From NCBI GenBank assembly GCA_900696645.1, contig CAADGV010000008.1:1-10948 (forward strand): a stretch of DNA of 10,948 nucleotides, read 5' to 3'. A program made the position numbers and the translations under genes. Source of the stretch: an uncultured Chlorobiota bacterium (GTDB lineage: Bacteria > Bacteroidota > Ignavibacteria > UBA10030 > UBA6906). Within the stretch, counting starts at the first letter, position 1. Each line of letters opens with the position of its first letter. Shown piece after piece: positions 1 through 7,500 of the stretch. The notes beneath the pieces are model-generated. The model was not told the DNA's origin. It did not search any database and worked only from the letters and a program-made list of their open reading frames with translations.

Positions 1-62
1 ACAACTCCAAAGTTGCCTTCAATTGTCAAAACTCTTTGTTCTTTGACGTGCGGTGAGATGGC

Positions 63-79
63 GCACCGAGTGACGGTGC
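63..79. other. Small hairpin in leader of first gene
   Basis: GCACCG (63-68) and CGGTGC (74-79) form a perfect 6-bp stem with a 5-nt loop. No T-run follows, so it is not a convincing terminator. It could end a transcript entering from upstream or be a chance dyad. Confidence 0.25.
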
Positions 80-108
80 AGAGGAGAGCTCCCACAAGAG
101 ACCAGCCT

Positions 109-143
109 CGCCATTCGCCATTCGCCACACGCCATTCGCCATA
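109..143. repeat. Tandem heptanucleotide repeat, five units
   Basis: Five head-to-tail 7-bp units fill this 35-bp block: cgccatt three times, plus the one- or two-base variants cgccaca and cgccata. The block ends 17 bases before the ribosome binding site of the first gene, so it should lie in or near that gene's 5' leader. Heptanucleotide tandem arrays (STRR sequences) are known from heterocystous cyanobacteria. Whether this array is related to them is not known. Confidence 0.75.
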
Positions 144-160
144 GAATTCTCTTGTTTCAT

Positions 161-168
161 GGAGGTGA
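161..168 (+). promoter_or_regulatory. Strong Shine-Dalgarno that decides the first gene's start
   Basis: GGAGGTGA lies five bases before the ATG at 171. An in-frame ATG at 159 overlaps this site and has no ribosome binding site of its own. The downstream ATG is therefore preferred. It also gives a more typical lipoprotein leader (Met-Lys-Asn-Leu-Arg followed by a hydrophobic stretch). Confidence 0.8.
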
Positions 169-170
169 AA

Positions 171-1256
171 ATGAAGAATCTGCGTGCATTCGTTCTCTGT
201 TTTTTTCCAATAGTGTTAGCCGGACTTGCTGCCGAGGGGTGCAAGAAGGACACACCTCCCGAGGTGAAGGACCCCAAAAAGCCCGGCAAGCGGGAGTATG
301 CTTGGACGGTGGATACACTATCGTACCCTGGCAGTTTCCAAACGACCATGAGGCGTATTTGGGCGATTGCGCCAAGCAACGTCTACGTAGTGGGGCACAA
401 CGAACGGGGATTTGGCAAGATGTACCATTACAATGGAGAGAACTGGCAACCAGTTCGACTCGTGACAGTTGAGGGAGGACTGATAGAGGGTCCCATCGAT
501 CTGTCCGCAATCTACGGGTTTGCGGCTAACGACATCTACGCTGTCGGCCAACGCTTCGGTATCAACCCAAATCCACCACCAAACTTTTTGGACTCCAGCC
601 TAATCATTCATTTCGATGGTTCGAGGTGGAGAGAGGTAGAATTGCTGGAACGCGGAAGGGAACTCATTGCCCTGCAAGGGTTTGGAACCTCGACCATATG
701 GGCAGGAGGCCTATATGGCACGGCCTATCATCGATCGGGTGCGACCTGGAGCATGTCCGTCGCCGATACGGTATTCTGGTTTCGTGATTTCGCAATGGAG
801 GGCGGCGAGACCTACGCATTGGCGTACTATGTTCCTCCGGGGGGAGGTGGAAGCAAATCGTTCTCCTTGCGCTGGCAAGCGTCCCAATGGCAAATCGAAG
901 ATTCAACGTCCGACCACGCTTGGGGAAGTGCTCGCTTTGGTGAGAACGCATTGTGCAATATCGGGGGGACTCTGTACAGTGCCGGGCGCGGTGTGTTCCG
1001 CAAGGATGGGTCACAGTGGGTCAGAGTTATGGACACTTACCCCAAACCTATTTATGCAATATTTGGCACTCGAAGCGACAACATATTTGCCGCTGGCGAG
1101 AGCGCTCTGATCTATCATTTTAATGGTACAGATTGGGCCAAATTCGAGCAGTTCATGAAATCTGGAGTTGTTTGCGGCGGAATTTGGTGTACCGAAGAAG
1201 AGGTCTTCGTTGTGTGTGAAGACGGAAACAACACCTATGTCTATCACGGAAAATAA
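171..1256 (+). CDS. Probable lipoprotein with seven-bladed beta-propeller
   Basis: This 361-residue protein is predicted to be exported and lipid-anchored. Residues 1-24 are a short basic segment, a hydrophobic core and the sequence LAAEGC. Cys24 would be the acylated residue, although Ala rather than Leu at -3 makes the lipobox weak. A Lys/Asp/Pro-rich linker (25-40) follows. The rest is repetitive: about seven units of 35-50 residues, starting near 61, 111, 165, 201, 249, 293 and 333. The best-preserved units read roughly 'aIxGfxxndIyaVG' followed by 'hxHxnGxxW', for example IYAIFGTRSDNIFAAGE and YHFNGTDW near 294-322. Seven such four-strand units fit one closed seven-bladed propeller. No catalytic motif is visible, so ligand binding or a structural role at the cell envelope is the most one can infer. 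It has no T9SS sorting domain, unlike the two other secreted proteins here. The ATG at 171 is chosen over 159 because of the ribosome binding site. No function is recognised. Confidence 0.85.
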   Translation: MKNLRAFVLCFFPIVLAGLAAEGCKKDTPPEVKDPKKPGKREYAWTVDTLSYPGSFQTTMRRIWAIAPSNVYVVGHNERGFGKMYHYNGENWQPVRLVTVEGGLIEGPIDLSAIYGFAANDIYAVGQRFGINPNPPPNFLDSSLIIHFDGSRWREVELLERGRELIALQGFGTSTIWAGGLYGTAYHRSGATWSMSVADTVFWFRDFAMEGGETYALAYYVPPGGGGSKSFSLRWQASQWQIEDSTSDHAWGSARFGENALCNIGGTLYSAGRGVFRKDGSQWVRVMDTYPKPIYAIFGTRSDNIFAAGESALIYHFNGTDWAKFEQFMKSGVVCGGIWCTEEEVFVVCEDGNNTYVYHGK

Positions 1257-1299
1257 CAGCGTAAAGAGGAACCGCCCCACGGAAACCTGCGAAACATAG

Positions 1300-1334
1300 C
1301 CCGGAGCGAGATGATCTCGGCATCCCGCCCCGGG
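1300..1334 (+). other. Possible hairpin after lipoprotein gene
   Basis: CGAGA (1307-1311) and TCTCG (1315-1319) form a 5-bp stem with a TGA loop. CCCGG (1300-1304) can pair with CCGGG (1330-1334) around it. No U-tract follows. It may weakly terminate or stabilise the upstream message. The rest of the 215-bp gap (1257-1471) shows nothing convincing beyond an AT-rich stretch near 1421-1430 that could be a -10 element. Confidence 0.25.
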
Positions 1335-1460
1335 AACGATGCGCACTAGTCGGAGAAAGGTTTGGGCCCTTTGCACGCCGCACCTTTATGGCTACAGCGC
1401 GCACCCGCCTCGTACGCATCGATAATATAGCCAACCGAGTGTCCATTTACAAATGACCTC

Positions 1461-1465
1461 AGGGA
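1461..1465 (+). promoter_or_regulatory. Ribosome binding site for 944-residue secreted protein
   Basis: AGGGA is placed six bases before the ATG at 1472. This supports that start, which also begins a clean signal peptide. Confidence 0.55.
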
Positions 1466-1471
1466 CTTACA

Positions 1472-4306
1472 ATGAAGACACTCACAATTATTCTGAGTAT
1501 TGCACTGACGTTAGCCGTTCAGTGCACATTGACCGACGTGTGCTATTCCCAGCAACATGTTGTCGGCCAGATAACAAACAGCTTTGGTGCAGGGTATGTA
1601 AAGATGGACGGAAATGTGCGTTCTGTTCCAATAAATTATAGCTGGTTCGTTGGAACTTGTGCCGATCTTGAGGGATATGACCAGCCACCGCACTACTTCA
1701 TAAAGTGGATGAATGCCACGACGGGAACGGATATTCCAGGCAATCCAATCAGAATCTGTCCGACCACAAACACAGACTACGTTGCTGTCTATGAAAGGCT
1801 TTACGACGTAACATTCAGGAACAACTTCCCGCTACAACTAGATGGCACAAACGGAGAGATCAGGGTAGGAGATTGGAACTCAAGGCCGTCGCGTACCTCT
1901 CCGTACACCGAGCATTTGGTTCTAAACAGCACGCGGGTAATGGAAGGAGTGAATCAGAACTACCAAGCGCCGGGTGAGCACAACTATTTTAGAGTCTTCC
2001 GAGACTGGAGCAAAGGCGAAAGCTCATTCGGCTCCTCGAATCCTACACAAACGGATCCAGTTTCATCAGACGTCACCTACAAGGCAAATTTCAATCGCCA
2101 ATTCAACATCAACGTCGCAGAGGCAACCTATTTCGAGGCGGGGAGTGGTGGAACGTATAAAGTGAACGGGACTAATGTGGGATCAACATGGCAAGGAGTG
2201 TTTATCGAGAGTCAATCGCCATCCATTCTCCTCGAGGCCGTCCCACCTTCATCAGCGTGGTCCATACGTTGGAGCGACGGCAGTGACCAAAATCCAAGAA
2301 CCATAATCCCCAGCGATCACTTCAGCCTGCATGCAGTGTACAAACTCCACCTCGCCTCCTCCTCCCCCGAAGCCATGGCATTCAACAACCAGCGAAAAAT
2401 CACGCGCGACAATTCCGGCTACTGGCACAAGGTGTATCAATCGGCGGATCTCATTTGGTACACACGCTCGCTGAACACAAGTGGCACATCATGGGCGCCG
2501 GAGAAATTGGTAAGCCCAATGTTCGAGGGCTATCCTGAATACGTTCTCTATCGCGATCCCTCTATTGTCTATGTTCCCCGGGTGGCCACTGGAGACGGCG
2601 AAAAGCCCGATGCACAAGAGCACAGAATTCGTATCGCGTATGAAATTTACGCAACGGATGAGAGCGAACACGGAATCTATGTTTGTGAACTTGATCTCGA
2701 CGGAAACATTACCTATGGCCCGGAGCAACTCGGCTCACTGTGGCAGGGGCAGGGTGAGCGGGCGCGGCCCGTTCTTGGTGTTACACCCGACTATGTCCAT
2801 CCCCACCATCAGCCCACGGCGTTCTTCACGCTTGTAGCATGGTATCAGTCGGGCATGGATGAACTTCGGTGCAGCATGTGGCTACCGGACAATTCGACGT
2901 CGGGCATAACAGAACTCGGCAGCGGCATCACGGAGTTCTCCATCTCACCTTATGCCACTACATCCAGCACGTGGCATCTTGCATACATCGAAAACAACAA
3001 TGTGATGTATGTGCCGATCACCGCAGACTTCTGGCCTCAAACAGGAACACCGCAAACAGTTCTTGAAGGTGATGAATCGGTATATCTGAATGCGCCAGGT
3101 ATTTCGTCAGTCAATGCCAGCGCCTTTGGCGACCCTATCGGCATTTCGTGGCAGGCCTTCTATTGGGAGTTCGTCACCGGTGTGATACAATACTCGGAGC
3201 GCAATACGCAAACGTGGAGCTATCCGGCCACGTGGGTGCCGTACTATACGACGGCAAGCTATGTAAAACCGAGCGTTACGGGAAGCATCGGGACAGCGAA
3301 GGCTACGATAGCATGGCAAACAACGGAAACGCCGTTGATGCACACCGTGCGCGGCCGTCCCGGAAGCTGGGGTTCGGTTGCCTCGATGGGTGGCGGCGTG
3401 GACCCGACATTGAGCGCAGGCTATTTGGCGAACTCGTTCGAGTATCTCGTCTCACGCGGAACCTCCGCCCCGTATGCAATCCAGCGGCAGGGTATCTCGA
3501 CAACGGACGAAAACGAGGAGGGCGACAGTATGCCGTTCACCATAGAAGGTCGCGGCGGAAGGCTGATGTTTCGCAACGGCTCACTGCACATTGCGGTGCT
3601 GGATGCGCAAGCAAATGAGATGCGACTTGGTTTTGCGGAGATGAACGACACTGCGCGTATCAATCTCTCCCAGTTCGAGAATGTGTTTGCCACGGAGCCG
3701 TTTGCAGGAACCGGGATGTTGAAGCTTACTACATTGTTTACCGCAAAAGGGCAACTGCCGAACGGCATCAACATCCGCATGACGCTGCGGGATGCCGCAA
3801 CAGGAAATATTGTACAGAATCTCCGGACGTTCCACGTCGGTGATGACACTCTCGTAACGTTCCAGACTTCTCTCAATCACGGAAATCGCCAATTGAAGCT
3901 TGTGCTTCAACCGGTCGGCGTGGCGCAGGTGAGCCGCATCGATCTTGAACGTTGGTATGTGGTAGATGAGGCAGCATCATTAGCAAGGCAATTGGCTCAT
4001 GCAACAACACCAAACGGATTGCCCGAGGTGTTTGCTGTGCATCCGAACTATCCCAACCCGTTCAATCCCACTACCACCATCAAGTACGATCTCCCCGAAG
4101 CATCGCAAGTGTCGTTGGTGGTTTACGATCTTTTGGGCCGGAAGGTCACGGAACTCGTGAGTGGCCAAAAGGCCGAAGGGTATCACTCTGCAATATGGGA
4201 CGCTTCGAGCGTTGCAAGCGGGGTCTACTTCGCTCGGTTCATGGCAACCGACGGCAGCGGAAATGTCCGCTTGAACAAGGTGAGCAAGCTGGTGCTGACG
4301 AAATGA
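1472..4306 (+). CDS. Secreted multidomain protein with T9SS C-terminal sorting domain
   Basis: This 944-residue exported protein is of unknown specific role. Residues 1-26 are a signal peptide (MKT, then a hydrophobic core) probably cut after Cys-Tyr-Ser. Cys18 is preceded by Gln, so it is not a lipobox. Residues about 75-107, 171-206 and 263-290 are three related beta modules. Each has an aromatic-x-x-Trp or Asp-Trp strand, then a Pro-containing loop, then a strand ending 'Y/L-x-A-x-Y/F', which resembles divergent InlB B-repeats. Residues about 300-690 are rich in Trp-x-x-x-Tyr strands with Asp/Gly turns and Ser-x-x-x-x-Trp patterns. This suggests a sialidase/BNR-like beta-propeller, but no sialidase active-site set is evident. 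Residues about 690-850 look like a further beta-sandwich. Residues 857-944 are a T9SS type A sorting domain (NYPNPFNPTTTIKYDLP, then VVYDLLGRKVTEL, then SGVYFARF, ending KLVLTK). The tail should be recognised by the T9SS outer-membrane machinery and the protein then surface-anchored or released. Domain assignments outside the sorting domain are by eye. Confidence 0.9.
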   Translation: MKTLTIILSIALTLAVQCTLTDVCYSQQHVVGQITNSFGAGYVKMDGNVRSVPINYSWFVGTCADLEGYDQPPHYFIKWMNATTGTDIPGNPIRICPTTNTDYVAVYERLYDVTFRNNFPLQLDGTNGEIRVGDWNSRPSRTSPYTEHLVLNSTRVMEGVNQNYQAPGEHNYFRVFRDWSKGESSFGSSNPTQTDPVSSDVTYKANFNRQFNINVAEATYFEAGSGGTYKVNGTNVGSTWQGVFIESQSPSILLEAVPPSSAWSIRWSDGSDQNPRTIIPSDHFSLHAVYKLHLASSSPEAMAFNNQRKITRDNSGYWHKVYQSADLIWYTRSLNTSGTSWAPEKLVSPMFEGYPEYVLYRDPSIVYVPRVATGDGEKPDAQEHRIRIAYEIYATDESEHGIYVCELDLDGNITYGPEQLGSLWQGQGERARPVLGVTPDYVHPHHQPTAFFTLVAWYQSGMDELRCSMWLPDNSTSGITELGSGITEFSISPYATTSSTWHLAYIENNNVMYVPITADFWPQTGTPQTVLEGDESVYLNAPGISSVNASAFGDPIGISWQAFYWEFVTGVIQYSERNTQTWSYPATWVPYYTTASYVKPSVTGSIGTAKATIAWQTTETPLMHTVRGRPGSWGSVASMGGGVDPTLSAGYLANSFEYLVSRGTSAPYAIQRQGISTTDENEEGDSMPFTIEGRGGRLMFRNGSLHIAVLDAQANEMRLGFAEMNDTARINLSQFENVFATEPFAGTGMLKLTTLFTAKGQLPNGINIRMTLRDAATGNIVQNLRTFHVGDDTLVTFQTSLNHGNRQLKLVLQPVGVAQVSRIDLERWYVVDEAASLARQLAHATTPNGLPEVFAVHPNYPNPFNPTTTIKYDLPEASQVSLVVYDLLGRKVTELVSGQKAEGYHSAIWDASSVASGVYFARFMATDGSGNVRLNKVSKLVLTK

Positions 4307-4318
4307 CGGCAATGACCC

Positions 4319-4348
4319 GTAGATGTCGGGACAGGAGTCCCGACCTAC
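4319..4348. repeat. REP-like hairpin downstream of secreted-protein gene
   Basis: GTCGGGAC (4325-4332) and GTCCCGAC (4337-4344) form a perfect 8-bp stem with an AGGA loop. GTAG (4319-4322) and CTAC (4345-4348) extend it across a 2-nt bulge. It starts 13 bases after the stop codon. No T-run follows. It may be a dispersed palindromic element or a 3'-end stabiliser. Confidence 0.6.
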
Positions 4349-4356
4349 ACTGTCCG

Positions 4357-4383
4357 AAGGGCGAGTCAAGGCGGCTCGCCCTT
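4357..4383 (+). terminator. Candidate terminator hairpin after secreted-protein gene
   Basis: AAGGGCGAG (4357-4365) and CTCGCCCTT (4375-4383) form a perfect 9-bp GC-rich stem with a 9-nt loop, followed by GTTGAAT. The U-tract is short and interrupted, so termination may be partial. Its A and T flanks would allow weak bidirectional action. Confidence 0.5.
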
Positions 4384-4400
4384 GTTGAATGGTTTACTGG

Positions 4401-4440
4401 GCTGTCACGCTTTCCCGGAATCAACCGGTACTGTGACAGC
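4401..4440. repeat. Inverted repeat GCTGTCAC / GTGACAGC
   Basis: Perfect 8-bp arms lie at 4401-4408 and 4433-4440 around a 24-nt spacer. The arm core TGTCAC recurs at 4482-4486 and beyond in the next dyad, so the two may belong to one element. A protein-binding site or a mobile-element remnant are both possible. Confidence 0.4.
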
Positions 4441-4479
4441 AACTTTGTCCCTCGGTTCATTCTCACTGCTTCCGTATTG

Positions 4480-4499
4480 TTGTCACGGTGCCATGACAA
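4480..4499. repeat. Near-palindrome TTGTCA / TGACAA
   Basis: TTGTCA (4480-4485) and TGACAA (4494-4499) flank an 8-nt centre that is itself partly symmetric (GG-TG-CC). The symmetry suits a dimeric protein-binding site as well as an RNA hairpin. It lies just beyond the helicase terminator on the minus strand. Confidence 0.35.
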
Positions 4500-4501
4500 T
4501 C

Positions 4502-4533
4502 AATAAAACCCGCCATCGTACCGCTACGGCGGG
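4502..4533 (-). terminator. Intrinsic terminator of helicase gene
   Basis: On the minus strand this reads as a GC-rich hairpin followed by TTTTATT. CCCGC (4509-4513) pairs with GCGGG (4529-4533), and CGTA (4517-4520) pairs with TACG (4525-4528) around a CCGC loop, with a 3-nt bulge. The T-rich tract is the complement of 4502-4508. It lies about 35-65 bases past the helicase stop codon, as expected for a rho-independent terminator. Confidence 0.7.
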
Positions 4534-4543
4534 CAGGGTGACG

Positions 4544-4563
4544 ACCGAGAAGACGTACTCGGT
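4544..4563 (+). terminator. Weak hairpin next to helicase stop codon
   Basis: ACCGAG (4544-4549) and CTCGGT (4558-4563) form a 6-bp stem with an 8-nt loop. TTCTT follows on the plus strand. It could act as a last-resort terminator for plus-strand transcription heading into the helicase gene. The evidence is only the dyad and the short T-rich tail. Confidence 0.3.
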
Positions 4564-4566
4564 TTC

Positions 4567-7500
4567 TTACAAATACCCATCATACCGCATCGTCTGATTC
4601 ATATCCTTCCGGAATCCGAGCGAAGTAAGCAACGGGCCGAAAGGAGAATTGGAGGGGCGTTCCCCGTTGCAATGCTCAACAACGATTTCTTTGAACGGGC
4701 GCAGCGGGTCAGGCAGTTTCATCAAAGCAAGAAGCTGCTTCATCACGTGAACGATTGTTTCGTTGGCCGGCTCGCCAACAGTGTGAATCCGTGCCCCGTT
4801 GCTTTCGACTACGAGAACCGGATTTCCTCGAAGGAATGCAATGTAGTTTGAAGGAATGCGCGAAGGCTGAACCGGAAGCGAGAAGTTGGCAACTCCCACA
4901 GGATTTGCAGGATCACATGCGTTCAGCAGAATCGGCTGTTCGGCAGTTGACGGAGTGCTGCGAACTCTTCGCAACGCATCAACTGCCGCGGGCAAGGCAT
5001 ACTGCATTCCCGACAATCCCTCCACAAAATAACCGCGCCGGATTTCTCCCCGCATTTCCATCCGCTGCAATTGTGCTGCAATCATTGCCCACGGAAGAAG
5101 TTCTTCTCGCTTGTAGAACTCTCTTGCGAGAATGCCGTAGCGATTCAACAGTAGAGTGGCTTGCGCTTCAGCCTTTTCCTCGAGTGTCATTTCCGGGCCG
5201 AGCACGCCGGGTAGATGTACGAGAGACCATCGTCCGCTCCAGCCCGGAACCTGCTTGAGCGCTTTGCGAACCGATTGCATTGCTTTGAACCGATACGGAT
5301 TGCGGCGGCCTGTTACGAGGTCAATCGGCTCCAACGGTTTTTCTTCGACGGACTTCGAGAGTCGTTTGACGGCGAGAAGTTCTGCAAAGACGTCGTTGGT
5401 GACGAGGCCGTTCCAGAACAACTCGGCGATGCCGTTGTTGATGGAATCAAGCGAAAGATGTGCGCCGCTGCGAATGTCGTGCAGGAACGAAGCACCATTT
5501 GCCCGAAGATACGTCAGGATGCGGCGTGAGGCTTCGGAAAGTCCGGCTTCAAACTCAGATGATTGTTGTTCGAGAAACGCCGAGCCTTCTCCGCGAACAA
5601 TACACTTGAGCTTGCCCGGTCCGCCCCCCGTCCAGACGATTGTCCCCGCCGCCGTCAGCGATGCAAGCGATTCCCTCGAATAGTTCTTGACTCGCCTGAA
5701 CAGAATCTCCCGCTCCCAAATCTCAGCCGGAAGGGGAAGAGCCTGGAGGTGTTCCAACACGGTTTGAATTCCCTCGTTGCCGATTTCTTGAGTGGAGGGA
5801 TGAAGCTTCTGCCAATGAAGGAGGAAGTTTGTGAACTCGGAAATCGATGAGGGCTGGATTTCCTTCCGGAGAATCGAAATGGTTTGGCGATGTATGCGTT
5901 CAAGATTCGTGCTGTACACGAACTGGGTGTCGGATGCATGGGGGGAGAACTTGCCCTCGACAACTTCCCTTGCCGTCGCCAGCTTGTTCAATAGATCGTT
6001 GACATTCTCGTGCTTGAATCCATAGCGGGCAGCAAGTTCATGAGAAGAAACCGGACCGTGATTTTGTAAATAGCGGCGGATGATGGCTGTCTGGTTTCGT
6101 TCGGAATCAATATGAGAATAGAGTTCATCCTCTTCGCCAGCAATCCATCGGGGCCCGGAAGGGAAATTCATCCGTATTGCGCGGCCGTTTTTCTCCAACT
6201 CATACAACATTGAAAGGTCGCCATGAACGATCCGTTCTGTGATTTCTTCTTCGGAGAGATCGCCGACGCGAAGAAGGATTTCTAACAATTCTTCGGGCGA
6301 TCGGGCTTTGTAGCCTTCGGCGGCGTGCTGCAACTGGCGTTCAACGGTTTCAATCGCTTCGGGACGAAGCATCTCACTCATCGAGTCGAGATCAACAACT
6401 TCGGAGAGAAGCTCCCGGTTCACTTCGAGGTAACGACTCATCCTGTCCGTTTTCGGCTCGTCCCACTCGTACATGTACACTTGAATGAAATCGAACAGCA
6501 GACTTGCAGCGAATGGCGACGGTACTTCCGTGTGGATGGAGTGCACGCGGATTTTTCCGTCGACAATCTCGTGCACGATCTCCTTGAAGTGATCGAAATC
6601 GAGAACGTCATTCAGCACGTCACGAATTGTCTCGATAACGATGGGGAAGTCGCTGTATTGTCTCGCAATCTGGAGAAGATCTTTGGCGCGCAGCCGTTGC
6701 AGCCAGAGCGGCGTTCGTTTGCCCGGAGCAATCTTTGGCATGAGCAAAGCGCGGGCGGCGTTCATGCGAAACTGTCCGCCGAAGAGGGGGGAGGAGAGAA
6801 GGTCGGTAAGAACGATATCCTCCGCCTCGCTCAATGTGAGATTGTCGGCAAGATTGAGAGGCAACTCGTCAACGTCTGGGCAGCGGAGCAGAATGCCGTC
6901 GTCGTTGTACAGCATTTGCGGTTCCGTGCCGATGAGTTGCTGGAGGCGGCGGGAGAAAAGAAGTCCCAACAATCCGTTCACTCTTCTTCCGAACGAAGAA
7001 TGAATGACGATGCGCGGGTCGCCCACTTCATCCCGGAATCCTTCAATCACCAACAGCTCGCTATGCGGAACGACGCCGGTGATGTTCTTCTGCTTGAGAA
7101 AATACTGCTCGATGTTCCACGCCGCTTTCGAGTCAACGGGGAATTCGGTTTGCAGCCATTTCAAACAGTCGGGCGAGTCAACCCGCTCACTCATTTCTTT
7201 TCTGAAATCGGCAACCTTCATGCTCAGCTCAAAACTTCTGCCGATTCCTTCGCCGCGCCAGAAGGGCATGCGTGCGGGCATGCCGGGAGCGGGGGCGACG
7301 GTGATTCGGTTTGCATCAATCTCCAACATTCTCCAGACACTCGAACCCAGAATGAACGTGTCGCCGGCCCGACTTTCATACACAAACTCTTCATCTACTT
7401 CGCCGACTTTCGTCTTGCCGTCTTCAAGGTACACGCCGAAGTAGCCGCGGTCGGCAATCGTGCCGCCGCTGGTGATAGCGAGTTGTGAACTGCCGGGCAA

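Noticed and set aside
109-143. CRISPR-like short repeat array
   Set aside because: Units are 7 bp with no spacers, which is a simple tandem repeat. No cas genes are present in the window.
159-170. Upstream ATG at 159 as start of the lipoprotein gene
   Set aside because: It overlaps the strong GGAGGTGA site that serves ATG 171, and it has no ribosome binding site of its own.
1472-1525. Lipobox at Cys18 of the 944-residue protein
   Set aside because: The residue before the Cys is Gln, which is not accepted by the lipoprotein signal peptidase consensus. A type I cleavage near residue 26 fits better.
4401-4499. Terminal inverted repeats of an insertion sequence
   Set aside because: The arms are 8 bp or less, there is no transposase between or beside them, and no target-site duplication was found.
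4755-7488. Long plus-strand open frames opposite the helicase (for example 6325-7488, 387 codons)
   Set aside because: They lie wholly within the well-supported Lhr gene. Their translations lack recognisable motifs, and no ribosome binding site was seen. They are antisense shadows.
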